This document shows, in pieces, positions 53,812-63,572 of a DNA stretch of 64,000 nucleotides. The position numbers and the translations under genes are program-made. The notes below the pieces were generated by a model. It was given only the letters and a program-made list of their open reading frames with translations, was not told the DNA's origin and searched no databases. Location of the stretch: positions 98,145 to 162,144 of the forward strand of contig CALHNS010000014.1 in the NCBI GenBank assembly GCA_938035125.1, in the 5' to 3' direction. The DNA is from an uncultured Granulosicoccaceae bacterium (lineage in GTDB: Bacteria > Pseudomonadota > Gammaproteobacteria > Granulosicoccales > Granulosicoccaceae). Every line of letters starts with the position of its first letter. Position 1 is the first letter of the stretch.

Positions 53812-54861
53812 TTACCCTCCGATTACCACGTTATCATTTATTGCAAAACCATGGTTTGCGCACCACCGTTTTAGTTTATTGCGAGCGTTGGCATTAGTAA
53901 TGGCGGTGATTAGTAAGTCATTATTCAGTGTTGATGCAAGGGTGTCATAATTGATGACGGGTTTGTTACGTTTTTGATTCTTAGCCTTTGGGTTATCTAA
54001 TTCAACAAACCCTGCAACTTTTACGTTGTTATTTTCTAAAGCATCGTGCCAGTATCGAGCGTTTCGCCCCGTACCTGCAATCCATACCGAGCGGCCTTTA
54101 TCTAAGTCGAACCCACTGTTGGCGTCTGCCAGTGCAGCTGATTTTAGTTGTATGAAAGCTTTGCGTTGGTAGCGTGTATCGGTTCGAGTTAGCCGGTTCG
54201 GATGTTCGCGCCAATGCAATAACACGCCATGTGGTTTTACCATGGGAATTTTATTTAACCATGCACGCAATAGGTAATCGTAGTCTTCTGGGAAATCGCC
54301 TTGTTTATAAGGCCCAAGTGTTGTCCAAATTGTTTGGTGGGCGAACCATGTGGGGTGCGGTAGTGGTGATTCTACAAAGCAAGCCTCGGTAATAGCATCT
54401 GGTGTGCACTGCTCGTTAAGCCATGTTTCGTATTGTTGGTTTCCTTTTAACACAACACTGTAATCAGAAAAGATCTTAACTTGCGCTCCCACTAAGCAGC
54501 GGTTGTCATAAGAAAAAGCTGTGGCTAATTGCGTTTTGAATCGATGCGGCTCGCATAGATCGTCTGCATCCATACGGGCAATGTAGTCACCTTGTGCGTA
54601 TTGCAGCCCTTCGTTTAACGCGTTAGCGATTCCTAATAGGCGCCGAGGTATCAGCTGGCATCGTTCATCATGAGCAATATTTTCATTAACCAGTTCCTGC
54701 AACAGTGCATAAGCAGGGTTAGTCTCTAACGGGCCAATGAGAATAAGCTCAACGCTTACATCTTGCTGGGACAACACACTGCGTATGGCGGGAGCAACGT
54801 AATCGTCAACGCGGGCAACCGGCATCAATACAGAAATTAACGCACTTCTCTGAATTGGCAA
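53812..54861 (-). CDS. GT2 glycosyltransferase with C-terminal Rossmann-like domain
   Basis: A 349-residue protein. SVLMPVARVDDYVAPAIRSV and GDYIARMDADDLCEPHR (about 91-107) are the GT-A fold and DxD of family 2 glycosyltransferases. After about residue 250, SVWIAGTGRNARYWHDALE and VKVAGFVELDNPKA form a short nucleotide-binding-like unit similar to the N-terminal part of PglD-type transferases. Acceptor unknown. It lies 6 bp upstream of the dehydratase gene on the same strand. Confidence 0.78.
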   Translation of the reverse strand: MPIQRSALISVLMPVARVDDYVAPAIRSVLSQQDVSVELILIGPLETNPAYALLQELVNENIAHDERCQLIPRRLLGIANALNEGLQYAQGDYIARMDADDLCEPHRFKTQLATAFSYDNRCLVGAQVKIFSDYSVVLKGNQQYETWLNEQCTPDAITEACFVESPLPHPTWFAHQTIWTTLGPYKQGDFPEDYDYLLRAWLNKIPMVKPHGVLLHWREHPNRLTRTDTRYQRKAFIQLKSAALADANSGFDLDKGRSVWIAGTGRNARYWHDALENNNVKVAGFVELDNPKAKNQKRNKPVINYDTLASTLNNDLLITAITNANARNKLKRWCANHGFAINDNVVIGG

Positions 54862-54864
54862 ATC

Positions 54865-55413
54865 TTACGCCCACTTAATACTGCAACCCACCGCGGCACG
54901 AACATCTGTGGGGGCGGGTTTGTCATTCAGTAATAAGGAGATTGCGTCGGCAACATCATTGCCGTTGGCTGTACCTTGCCCTGGGCGTGTGCTGTCCCAT
55001 TGCCCGTGGTAAAAAAGTGCATGATTGTCATCAAATAAATAAAATTCAGGCGTGCACACGGCCGAAAAGGCTTTGGCTACCTGCTGCGTTTCATCATAAA
55101 GATAGGGGAAGTTAAAATTTCGGGTTTTGGCCAGTGCGGCCATGGGCTCAGGCCCATCTTGTGGGTAACTGATAACATCATTGGCGCTGATGGCAACCGT
55201 TGATACGCCTTGTTGTGAGAACTCAGCACATCGCTCAACTAATGAATCCAGTAAGTGCACAACAAATGGGCAGTGGTTGCACATGAACACAACCAAAAGC
55301 GGGTGACCATTGAAGTCTTCACGGTCAACATGTGTTTTAGTGCGTGTGTCGGGTAGCGAAAAATCTGGGGCTGTTGCGCCTACAGGCAGCGCGCGCGATT
55401 CAGTTAATGCCAT
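54865..55413 (-). CDS. Thioredoxin-fold redoxin (AhpC/TSA-like)
   Basis: A 182-residue cytoplasmic redoxin. PLLVVFMCNHCPFVVHLLDS (about 38-57) is the CxxC-type active site common in small thioredoxin family proteins, and CTPEFYLFDDNHALFYHGQW contains the cis-Pro. It is 3 bp upstream of the GT2 gene on the same strand and divergent from gmk. Its reductant and target are unknown. Confidence 0.85.
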   Translation of the reverse strand: MALTESRALPVGATAPDFSLPDTRTKTHVDREDFNGHPLLVVFMCNHCPFVVHLLDSLVERCAEFSQQGVSTVAISANDVISYPQDGPEPMAALAKTRNFNFPYLYDETQQVAKAFSAVCTPEFYLFDDNHALFYHGQWDSTRPGQGTANGNDVADAISLLLNDKPAPTDVRAAVGCSIKWA

Positions 55414-55502
55414 AGGAGAGATACTTTGTTAGTTATTTTCAATAACTTCAACGCTATAGTATCTAGGGTGCACTTTGCAATGACAGTGAAGAAGAGGTTT
55501 GT

Positions 55503-56123
55503 ATGATTTCGGCTGATGCCACGATGTTTATCGTCTCAGCACCCTCAGGTGCCGGCAAGACCAGCTTGGTCACACGCCTGCTTAATGATGACCCAAAGCT
55601 TGCTTGCTCTGTGTCTCATACCACCCGGCCTATGCGCCCCAAGGATGAAGACGGAAAAGACTACCACTTCATTGATCGCGATGGCTTTGAGTCCATGATT
55701 GAACGAGGGGAATTCCTTGAGCACGCCGACGTGTTTGGCAACTACTACGGCACCAGCGCCAGCTCTGTACAAACCTGCATTGATGCGGGCAAAGACGTCA
55801 TCCTAGAGATCGATTGGCAAGGCGGGGCCCAAGTAAAGGCAGCCCACCCCGATGTGGTTTGGATTTTTATCTTGCCGCCTTCTAAAGAGGCCTTATTGAA
55901 CCGGCTTCGGGGCCGAGCTTCTGATAGCGAGGAGGTGATTGCTCATCGAACCCAGGAGGCAGTAACCGAAATGCGCGAGAACGAGCGGGCGGATTACTTG
56001 GTCTTCAACGACGATTTTGACCAAGCCTTAGGCGACTTAAAAGCCATTATTACCTGCTATCGACTGGCTCAAAAGCGACAGAGCCAGCGTCACCAAGAGG
56101 TTTTGGCGGGGCTTACGCAGTGA
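55503..56123 (+). CDS. gmk: Guanylate kinase
   Basis: Converts GMP to GDP. The 206-residue protein has the P-loop SAPSGAGKTSLVTRL (about 12-26) and the GMP-binding SVSHTTRPMRPKDEDGKDYH (about 38-57). Starts the conserved gmk-rpoZ-spoT-recG block. Confidence 0.97.
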   Translation: MISADATMFIVSAPSGAGKTSLVTRLLNDDPKLACSVSHTTRPMRPKDEDGKDYHFIDRDGFESMIERGEFLEHADVFGNYYGTSASSVQTCIDAGKDVILEIDWQGGAQVKAAHPDVVWIFILPPSKEALLNRLRGRASDSEEVIAHRTQEAVTEMRENERADYLVFNDDFDQALGDLKAIITCYRLAQKRQSQRHQEVLAGLTQ

Positions 56124-56281
56124 AATAGTGCGCATTCTCGTGAAATGCCTCCCAATTTCGGTTGTGAAGGGTTTGCACCGCATTCATGAAGCGCGTGTTA
56201 TCGCATCCACTGGTGTGGTGTTTGCGTAATAAGATCACTACAATACAGACGTATTCTCGCAATAGATTTCCAGGAATCGTT

Positions 56282-56557
56282 ATGGCTCGCGTTACCGTTG
56301 AAGACAGCCTGAAGAAAATTGGCAACCGTTTCGATCTTGTTTTGGTGGCCGCCAAGCGTGCTCGCAACATCTCGATGGGTGCTGAACCCTTCCTGCCAGC
56401 CGATAACGATAAGCCCACCGTTATTGCGTTGCGAGAAATCGCTGATGGAATGGTAGATGAAGATATCTTAAAGGATGCTCCACCACCGGCACCGGTGAAC
56501 CCTGAACCTGTCTTATATGACAAAGAGCTTCGCGAAGAATTTCAATCGCTTAAATAA
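56282..56557 (+). CDS. rpoZ: RNA polymerase omega subunit
   Basis: Small core-polymerase subunit that binds beta-prime and, with it, ppGpp. The ATG at 56282 begins [20 protein letters not shown] and gives 91 residues, as in E. coli. [13 protein letters not shown] is the second conserved block. Upstream open frame (from 56186) is not part of the protein. The promoter is likely in the 158 bp after gmk. Confidence 0.97.
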   Translation: MARVTVEDSLKKIGNRFDLVLVAAKRARNISMGAEPFLPADNDKPTVIALREIADGMVDEDILKDAPPPAPVNPEPVLYDKELREEFQSLK

Positions 56558-56649
56558 TGGGCCTTGCGTCTGCCGAGTGATTTCACTAGGCGGCCATCAA
56601 AGCTTAAAACGGCAAACCATTCGCCACCATCTAGCGGGCGCAACCTGCA

Positions 56650-58812
56650 ATGGCTGAGGCGTTTATGGCTGATGCGCCCACAGCTGATGACAACAAACCA
56701 GAAATGGTGGCCTACGCCGCCCTTCTCGAAAAGCTCAAACAGCGGTTCTCCTCCGAGCACATCTCCGACATTAACCGTGCGTTCAAAACAGCCAGAGACG
56801 CGCACGAAGGCCAGCTAAGAAAGTCTGGCGAACCCTATATCACTCACCCCATCGCGGTTGCCGACATTGTCGTTGACATGAACCTTGATCACTTAAGTGT
56901 GATGGGGGCTCTGTTGCACGATGTGCTAGAAGATTGTGATGTGACCCGTGAAGAATTAGTGGCCCAGTTTGGCGAGCCTGTTGTTGAGGTTGTGGATGGC
57001 TTAAGTAAGCTTAATTATTTGGAATACCGCACCAAAGAAGAGGCGCAAACCGAAAGCTTTCGAAAAATGCTTTTGGCAACGGTTAAAGATTTACGCGTGA
57101 TGCTAATCAAACTCGCCGATCGTTTGCATAATATGCGCACCATTGGTGCTATGCCGCGCCACAAACAGCGCCGTATAGGATTAGAAACTTTAGAAGTGTT
57201 CGCTCCCATCGCCAATCGATTGGGCATGAATGACATCATGAGCGAGTTGGAAGACTTGGGGTTTGAAGCTTGTTACCCCATGCGCTATCGAGTGCTGTCA
57301 GGCATTGTTGCGCAAGAGCGATCAAGCCGAGGTGGCTTGGTGGCCGATGTGGTGAATCGCGTTACTCAAGTGATGAGTGAAAAAGGCATCAATGCAACCA
57401 TTACCAGTCGTGAAAAACATCATTACAGCCTTTATCGAAAAATGCGGGATAAGCGCACCCAGTTCAAAGAAGTGCTGGATATGTTCGCCATTCGCATCAT
57501 TGTAGATTCGCCAGAAGATTGTTATCAAACGCTTGGCATTTTGCACAAGCTTTATAAGCCAAAAGCCAGACGGTTTAAAGACTATATCGCTGTGCCTAAA
57601 GCGAATGGCTATCAATCGCTGCATTCTGTGGTTGTGCACGACAGTGGCGTACCGGTTGAGGTGCAAATTCGTACCGCCGATATGAATCAAATCGCAAGCT
57701 CTGGGGTGGCGGCGCATTGGGCCTATCGTGCTGGTGAGCGTAATAACCCCACCGACCCCACTGAGCGCTGGCTGAGAGAGCTTAAAGATTTACAAACACA
57801 ATCTGATAACTCAGAAGAATTCGTTGAGAACGTTAAAGTAGATCTTTTTCCCACAGAAATTTATGTGTTCACACCGAAGGGCCGAATCATTCAGTTACCG
57901 TTTGGTGCAACCCCTGTTGATTTTGCTTACGCTGTGCACTCTGATGTCGGCAACGCGTGTCGTCGCGCCATCGTAGATGACCAAGACGTCCCTCTTTCAA
58001 CTGAGCTTGAATCGGGACAAACGGTAGCCATTGAAACGGGCGACAGTATGGATCCTCGTCCACTGTGGCTAGATTTTGTGGTTACTGGAAAAGCACGTGG
58101 GGGCATACGCTCTTATTTAAGAAATTTGGATCATGTTCGCGCGTTAGAATTTGGCAATCGCTTACTTAAGCGAGCACTGAATCGATACGAACAACCGTTA
58201 TCAGAACTTGATCCTCAGCATATTGAATCGCTGGTTTCTGAGTACGGTTTCAATGGCATTGATGATTTATTTCTAAGTGTTGGGTTAGGCCATCATTTAC
58301 CTAGCGCTGTGGCGCTGCGCTTAGTGCAAATTCGTGATGGCGTAGGAACACCAGAGCCTGTGCGCGAAACCGATCCTTTATTCATCGAAGGTCGTGAAGG
58401 TTCAGTGGTGCAATTGTCGAAATGCTGTTGTCCCATCCCAGGTGATAAGGTTCAAGGGGTGATCACAGCGGGCCAGGGTGTGGCTGTGCATCGGGCCAGT
58501 TGCCGAAATGTACGTAAATTTAGGCGCCGCAGCAAAGAATATGTGCTGGTGGAATGGGCGCACGATGTCGATGATTCCTTCGAAGCGAATTTGGAGGTGC
58601 AGCTTGCTAACCAGCCCGGCGCGCTTGCGCGCGTTACCTCAACCTTGTCGATGATGTCGGTAAACATTGAACATATGGTGTTCAATAACCGAGGTGACGA
58701 TAACCTAATCATCCATTTCGAGCTTTCAGTATCTGATCGTCAGCATTTAGCTCGTATCGTGCGTAGGCTGCGCAATTTAACCGTGGTAAGGGCTGTTCGC
58801 CGCGAAACCTGA
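56650..58812 (+). CDS. spoT: Bifunctional (p)ppGpp synthetase/hydrolase SpoT
   Basis: Controls the stringent response. The 720-residue protein has an HD hydrolase domain (HPIAVADIVVDMNLDHLSVM, ALLHDVLEDCDVT, about 60-105), a synthetase domain (YRKMRDKRTQFKEVLDMFAI, about 259-278), a TGS domain (IYVFTPKGRIIQLPFGATPV) and a C-terminal ACT domain (about 645-720). The intact HDxxED makes it hydrolase-competent, which sets SpoT apart from RelA. It lies 92 bp after rpoZ. Confidence 0.96.
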   Translation: MAEAFMADAPTADDNKPEMVAYAALLEKLKQRFSSEHISDINRAFKTARDAHEGQLRKSGEPYITHPIAVADIVVDMNLDHLSVMGALLHDVLEDCDVTREELVAQFGEPVVEVVDGLSKLNYLEYRTKEEAQTESFRKMLLATVKDLRVMLIKLADRLHNMRTIGAMPRHKQRRIGLETLEVFAPIANRLGMNDIMSELEDLGFEACYPMRYRVLSGIVAQERSSRGGLVADVVNRVTQVMSEKGINATITSREKHHYSLYRKMRDKRTQFKEVLDMFAIRIIVDSPEDCYQTLGILHKLYKPKARRFKDYIAVPKANGYQSLHSVVVHDSGVPVEVQIRTADMNQIASSGVAAHWAYRAGERNNPTDPTERWLRELKDLQTQSDNSEEFVENVKVDLFPTEIYVFTPKGRIIQLPFGATPVDFAYAVHSDVGNACRRAIVDDQDVPLSTELESGQTVAIETGDSMDPRPLWLDFVVTGKARGGIRSYLRNLDHVRALEFGNRLLKRALNRYEQPLSELDPQHIESLVSEYGFNGIDDLFLSVGLGHHLPSAVALRLVQIRDGVGTPEPVRETDPLFIEGREGSVVQLSKCCCPIPGDKVQGVITAGQGVAVHRASCRNVRKFRRRSKEYVLVEWAHDVDDSFEANLEVQLANQPGALARVTSTLSMMSVNIEHMVFNNRGDDNLIIHFELSVSDRQHLARIVRRLRNLTVVRAVRRET

Positions 58813-58867
58813 TGTCGCCGGTATACTGTAGGAAATCAAACCATTCCACGGTATATAGGTAATCAAT

Positions 58868-59254
58868 ATGGCTCGTCAAATCATTAAAACCGATAAAGCT
58901 CCCGGCGCTATCGGTGCCTACTCTCAAGCGGTTCGTTGCGGCGATACGGTCTACCTTTCAGGGCAAATTCCGCTAGTGCCGGAAACCATGGAAAAAGTAT
59001 CCGATGATGTGCGCACGCAAGTAGAACAAGTGTTCACTAATCTGGCAGCCGTTGTAGAAGCTGCGGGTGGATCGTTTGACGATGTGGTGAAGTTAAACGT
59101 ATACCTCACCGATCTGGCCGACTTTCCCATTGTAAATGAGGTGATGGCGGCGCGATTTGAAGAGCCTTACCCAGCGCGTGCAGCAATTGGCGTATCCCAG
59201 CTTCCTAAAGGGGTAGCGGTAGAAGTTGAAGGCATCATGCATCTGGGTGCATGA
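58868..59254 (+). CDS. ridA: RidA family 2-iminobutanoate/2-iminopropanoate deaminase
   Basis: A 128-residue trimeric enzyme that hydrolyses reactive enamines/imines made by PLP dehydratases. [20 protein letters not shown] (about 16-35) and [20 protein letters not shown] (with the active-site Arg) are the RidA signatures. It stands between spoT and recG, where enteric bacteria have trmH, and overlaps recG by 4 bp. Confidence 0.95.
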   Translation: MARQIIKTDKAPGAIGAYSQAVRCGDTVYLSGQIPLVPETMEKVSDDVRTQVEQVFTNLAAVVEAAGGSFDDVVKLNVYLTDLADFPIVNEVMAARFEEPYPARAAIGVSQLPKGVAVEVEGIMHLGA

Positions 59255-61368
59255 AAACAAAAGCTACCAAACCTGCCATAGGCGCAACCCCTAACGCTGC
59301 ATTAGATGCCACCACCGTCAACACGTTAAAAGGTGTTGGCGAGGCGATGGCCACAAAGCTTGCAACGCTTGGCATTTACACATTGCAAGATGTGTTGTTT
59401 CATTTACCGTTTCGTTATCAGGACAGAACCCGGTTACGTAAAATCGGTGAACTTCGTCCTGGGGACGAAGGGGTGATTGAAGCAGAAGTTGTGATCAGTG
59501 AAGTGGTGCAGCGTCAGCGCCGCTCATTGCTTGTGCGGGTGGCCGATGGCACCGGATCTTTAACGCTGCGTTTTTTTCATTTCAGTGCCAAACAAAGCCA
59601 GCAATTTGAACGCGGCAAAGTGCTGCAGTGTTTTGGTGAAGTACGCCGTGGCCCCGGCATGCTGGAAATGGTGCACCCTGAATATCGTCTTGCCTCTCAA
59701 GGGGCTGCGTTACAAAATACTCTCACCCCGTTTTATCCTGCCACCGAAGGGGTGCAACAAGGCACGTTACGAAAACTTAGCGATCAAGCCTTGCAGCATT
59801 TACGCACAGTATCCTTAGCTGAATTGATTCCACAGTCGCTTTTAGCCCCGTTAGGGTTGCCCGATTTAACCACTGCAATAAACACGGTGCATCGCCCGCC
59901 GCCAGATGCCAACGTGCAAGAGCTTGCTGATGGTTTGCATCCAGCCCATCGTCGTTTGGCATTAGAAGAACTCGTATCGCATCGGCTTGCCATGCGACAG
60001 CTGCGCGAACAACATCAAACCAATCAAGCTCCTGTTATTGCATCGAGTTCCAGTTTGGCTGATGCCCTTAAAGCATCATTAGCGTTTGATTTAACTGGCG
60101 CGCAAGCCAGAGTATTAAACGAGTTATTGCAAGATACGCAGCAACCCGAACCTATGTTGCGGTTAATACAAGGTGATGTAGGCGCTGGTAAAACTATCGT
60201 GGCGGCATTGGCAGCAGCGCATGCGGTAGAGGCAGGTTATCAAGTGGCGTTAATGGCGCCAACTGAGATATTGGCTGAACAACACTTATTAAATTTCTGT
60301 GATTGGTTTGAGCCATTGGGTATTTCTGTCGGCTGGCTTAGCGGTAAATTAAAAGCATCGGAAAAGCGTTCCATGATTGAATCGGTTGCAATGGGGCATT
60401 CACGTATTGTGGTGGGAACCCATGCGTTATTTCAAAACGATGTGGAATTTCAAAATTTAGGTTTAGCCATTGTGGATGAGCAGCATCGCTTTGGTGTGCA
60501 TCAACGTTTAGCGTTAAGAAATAAAGGAGCAAAAAATAATCTTCTGCCGCATCAGCTCATCATGACAGCCACACCCATCCCAAGAACCTTAGCCATGACA
60601 GCTTATGCAGATTTGGATGTGTCGGTGATTGATGAATTACCACCGGGTCGAAAGCCTGTCACGACAGTTGCTTTAGAGTCTCAACGTCGTGCAGATGTGG
60701 TGCAACGAGTGAATGCGGCTATTGCAGAAGGGCGCCAAGTGTATTGGGTGTGCACACTGATTGATGAAAGCGAATTCTTACAAGCTGAAGCTGCTGAAGA
60801 CACTGCACAAATTTTGGCAGAAGCCTTACCAGATCATCGCGTTGGTCTTGTGCACGGGCGAATGAAATCGAAAGAGAAAGACGCCATCATGGCTGAATTC
60901 AAAAGCGCTAACATCGATTTACTGGTGGCCACCACCGTCATTGAGGTGGGGGTGGATGTACCCAATGCCTCATTGATGATTATTGAAAACGCTGAACGAT
61001 TAGGGTTATCGCAATTGCATCAGTTACGCGGGCGGGTTGGGCGTGGCAGTGCGCAAAGCAGTTGCATACTGATGTACCACGGGCCATTGTCAAAAACCGC
61101 TAGGCAGCGCATTGGCATTATGCGAGAAACCAACGATGGTTTTGTGATTGCCGAACGTGATTTAGAAATTCGCGGCGCAGGTGAAGTGCTGGGTACTCGG
61201 CAAACTGGCGCCGCTGAATTTCGAATTGCAAAGCTTGGCCGCGACGATGACTTACTGGATGTGGTCAGTGAAGTGGCTGATGAACTTGCTGCCACCCAGC
61301 CAAAAGCGGTCTTAAAATTAATACGCCGATGGATTGGTGATGGTAAGCAAGATTATGGTGGTGTTTGA
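59251..61368 (+). CDS. recG: ATP-dependent DNA helicase RecG
   Basis: Reverses stalled replication forks and branch-migrates Holliday junctions. The 705-residue product has an N-terminal OB wedge domain (about 60-160, [17 protein letters not shown]), Walker A in [14 protein letters not shown] (about 306-319), the DExH-type motif [14 protein letters not shown], motif [16 protein letters not shown] and motif [12 protein letters not shown]. Ends at 61368, convergent with the rhombosortase gene. Confidence 0.97.
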   Translation: MKTKATKPAIGATPNAALDATTVNTLKGVGEAMATKLATLGIYTLQDVLFHLPFRYQDRTRLRKIGELRPGDEGVIEAEVVISEVVQRQRRSLLVRVADGTGSLTLRFFHFSAKQSQQFERGKVLQCFGEVRRGPGMLEMVHPEYRLASQGAALQNTLTPFYPATEGVQQGTLRKLSDQALQHLRTVSLAELIPQSLLAPLGLPDLTTAINTVHRPPPDANVQELADGLHPAHRRLALEELVSHRLAMRQLREQHQTNQAPVIASSSSLADALKASLAFDLTGAQARVLNELLQDTQQPEPMLRLIQGDVGAGKTIVAALAAAHAVEAGYQVALMAPTEILAEQHLLNFCDWFEPLGISVGWLSGKLKASEKRSMIESVAMGHSRIVVGTHALFQNDVEFQNLGLAIVDEQHRFGVHQRLALRNKGAKNNLLPHQLIMTATPIPRTLAMTAYADLDVSVIDELPPGRKPVTTVALESQRRADVVQRVNAAIAEGRQVYWVCTLIDESEFLQAEAAEDTAQILAEALPDHRVGLVHGRMKSKEKDAIMAEFKSANIDLLVATTVIEVGVDVPNASLMIIENAERLGLSQLHQLRGRVGRGSAQSSCILMYHGPLSKTARQRIGIMRETNDGFVIAERDLEIRGAGEVLGTRQTGAAEFRIAKLGRDDDLLDVVSEVADELAATQPKAVLKLIRRWIGDGKQDYGGV

Positions 61369-61390
61369 CGCAGTTTTTTAACGCAGCTTT

Positions 61391-62005
61391 TTAAGTAGTT
61401 CGATCGGTCCGCTGCGGTTGCCAAATCCATTGTCGGGCCAATAAAACACTTGCGATGATTGCCCCACCAATAGCGCCGTAGAGATGCGAATTCACTTCCA
61501 CATTGCCCCCAGCCATCTCTTCACTGCCTGGCAATGGCCCTGAAAATTGTTCCCAAGCTAATTTTCCTACCACTAATGCCAGTAACACCGACGCTGATTT
61601 AGGAAAGTGTCGAATGTCGGCCATGCAGCCTGCGATGATGATGCCGTGCAAAGTACCGGAAAAACCCACGTAGTAAAGAACGTGTTTATCGAATGCGTAT
61701 AATCCTGCGGTTACGATAAGGCTTGAAAATAGGATGACGATCGTCCATTCCCAGGCCTTGAAGTGTTGCCAAACCAGCGCCACGATAAGGGCGAACCCTG
61801 CCATATTCATCCACATGTGGTTCGCACCCAAATGGACAAAATTACCGGTGAGTAAGGAATGCCATTGGCCTGATTCAATTAGCGCACGATCATAGCGCCA
61901 AGTTTCTGCCATGCCGCTAAAATGTAAACCAATGCACAACAGCGCAACAAACACGGCAAGCCAGAGTGCGGGTGAGCGTATGGCAATGGAGAGGGACTGA
62001 ATCAA
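61391..62005 (-). CDS. rrtA: Rhombosortase (rhomboid-family protease)
   Basis: A 204-residue intramembrane serine protease with about six helices. YYVGFSGTLHGIIIAGC (about 111-127) is the rhombosortase form of the GxSG site, and VNSHLYGAIGGAII (about 175-188) supplies the catalytic His. HLGANHMWMNMAG (about 57-69) is the family's first motif. Rhombosortases cut and anchor proteins with a C-terminal GlyGly-CTERM signal after export by type II secretion; the adjacent gspG-J genes fit that. No GlyGly-CTERM protein is visible in this window. Confidence 0.85.
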   Translation of the reverse strand: MIQSLSIAIRSPALWLAVFVALLCIGLHFSGMAETWRYDRALIESGQWHSLLTGNFVHLGANHMWMNMAGFALIVALVWQHFKAWEWTIVILFSSLIVTAGLYAFDKHVLYYVGFSGTLHGIIIAGCMADIRHFPKSASVLLALVVGKLAWEQFSGPLPGSEEMAGGNVEVNSHLYGAIGGAIIASVLLARQWIWQPQRTDRTT

Positions 62006-62169
62006 CGCAGATTCCTGCAGTCAGAAGCACAAGACAACCCGATGGTGACAAGTGCGTTAAATAGGGTGTAGCGGCACGGATCCCGCAAGCTAATCAGGTG
62101 CTGGACTGCTATGCTTTTTTAAGGCATCTGGCTCGTTTTATTCGTTATTATATTGGAGAATTATCGCTC

Positions 62170-62604
62170 ATGTTGCAGCAACGCCCCCGAACACAATCGG
62201 GTTTTACCCTGATTGAAATTATGGTGGTGGTCGCCATTATCGCCATTCTCGGTGCGACTGTCGTGCCACTCATCATGGACCGGCCCAACGAAGCGCGAGT
62301 GGTGCGTGCCCAAACAGATATTAAAAGTCTTGGCGCTGCGCTGGATTTATACCGGCTGGATAATTTTAATTACCCCTCCACTGAGCAAGGCTTACAAGCT
62401 TTGATCGAAGAGCCTTCAGGTGACCCTGAACCCGGCAATTGGAATGGGCCTTACGTTAAGAAGCTAAACAAAGACCCGTGGAACCGCGACTATGTTTACC
62501 AAAGCCCAGGCGAAGGCGGTGACTTTGACATCATCTCCTTAGGCACCGATGGCGCCGAAGGCGGTGAGGGCTTTGATGCCGATATCACCAACTGGGATCA
62601 GTAA
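62170..62604 (+). CDS. gspG: Type II secretion major pseudopilin GspG
   Basis: The main subunit of the T2SS pseudopilus. I choose the ATG at 62170, giving a 144-residue prepilin with leader MLQQRPRTQSG, cut before FTLIEIMVVVAIIAILGA. YPSTEQGLQALIE and DPWNRDYVYQSPGEGGDFDI, then SLGTDG, are the GspG-specific and calcium-binding blocks. Upstream there is no gspC-F; the operon seems to start here. Confidence 0.96.
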   Translation: MLQQRPRTQSGFTLIEIMVVVAIIAILGATVVPLIMDRPNEARVVRAQTDIKSLGAALDLYRLDNFNYPSTEQGLQALIEEPSGDPEPGNWNGPYVKKLNKDPWNRDYVYQSPGEGGDFDIISLGTDGAEGGEGFDADITNWDQ

Positions 62605-62616
62605 AGCCTGTCATTG

Positions 62617-63195
62617 ATGTCATTTGCCCCAAAGTATTCGCCAGCGAAACGAAATCTGGTTCAACACCAAGGTTTTACGCTGATCGAAATTATGGTTGTT
62701 ATTGCAATCGCTGCCATCTTGGTGGGTGCGGTGGCGTTAAATATAAATTTTCGAAATCCAGGCAAAACCGTGCTGCAAACCACTCAGCGCACCGCGCTTC
62801 TTATGCAGTTGGCAAGCGATCAAGCGGTGTATTCGCGGCAGCAGTACGGCATTCGATTTCACCCTGAGTCTTATACTTTTTTCGCTTTAGCACCGGATGA
62901 AACCGGTGCTGGCGTTTGGCAGGTATTTGAAGATGAGCGGCTTCGGTTTGAAAAGCCTGATTTCAAAGTTGAATTTGAAGTTGAAATCTCAGGGCTTCCC
63001 ATTGTGCTTGATGAACTTGAAGTAGAGCTTGAAGCACAAACCGATGAAGATCCGATTCGACCGCATGTGATGTTTTTATCCAATGGGGAAATGGTTCCAG
63101 ATTTTCGTGTGTTGATGCAAGACGAGGAAGCTAAATTTCGTCACGCCGTATTCGCTGGGGAAGTGTTGCCTATCGAAGTGGAGGCGATTCAATGA
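62617..63195 (+). CDS. gspH: Type II secretion minor pseudopilin GspH
   Basis: A 192-residue minor pseudopilin from the ATG at 62617 (a TTG one codon earlier is possible). The prepilin site is HQGFTLIEIMVVIAIAAILV, with a short basic leader. The C-terminal domain is variable and acidic (DELEVELEAQTDEDP). It overlaps gspI by 4 bp. Confidence 0.9.
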   Translation: MSFAPKYSPAKRNLVQHQGFTLIEIMVVIAIAAILVGAVALNINFRNPGKTVLQTTQRTALLMQLASDQAVYSRQQYGIRFHPESYTFFALAPDETGAGVWQVFEDERLRFEKPDFKVEFEVEISGLPIVLDELEVELEAQTDEDPIRPHVMFLSNGEMVPDFRVLMQDEEAKFRHAVFAGEVLPIEVEAIQ

Positions 63196-63572
63196 AGCGC
63201 CGACAAGTCGGGTTTACACTGATCGAAGTATTAGTGGCTATGACCATACTGGCTGTGGGTGTAACAGCCTTGGTTTCAGCTTCGGGTGCAAGCGCGTGGC
63301 GCGCAGATTATTTACGCAATCGTGAATACGGGCGCTGGGTGGCATCCAATCTACTCACAGAGCTGCAAGTGGTGCCCTCATGGCCTGAGATTGGCACCCG
63401 CAACACAGAAGTTGAACTCGGTGGGCGCACTTGGTACGTTCGCACCAAAACTCAGCGAGTGGACGATCCCGATTTGCGCCGAGTGGATGTTGAGGCAAGG
63501 CTCGATGAAGCATCTGACAACTACATTTACGTGGTTTCAGGCTTTGTAGGTAACCCGGAGCATCGCCAATGA
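63192..63572 (+). CDS. gspI: Type II secretion minor pseudopilin GspI
   Basis: A 126-residue minor pseudopilin. Leader MKRRQVG, then FTLIEVLVAMTILAVGVTAL. NREYGRWVASNLLTELQ and GGRTWYVRTKTQRVDDPDLR fit GspI. It is thought to start the pseudopilus tip with GspJ and GspK. Its stop overlaps the gspJ start (ATGA). Confidence 0.92.
   Translation: MKRRQVGFTLIEVLVAMTILAVGVTALVSASGASAWRADYLRNREYGRWVASNLLTELQVVPSWPEIGTRNTEVELGGRTWYVRTKTQRVDDPDLRRVDVEARLDEASDNYIYVVSGFVGNPEHRQ

Noticed and set aside
56113..56523. 136-codon minus-strand ORF
   Set aside because: It is antisense to rpoZ, which is certain from its sequence and neighbours.
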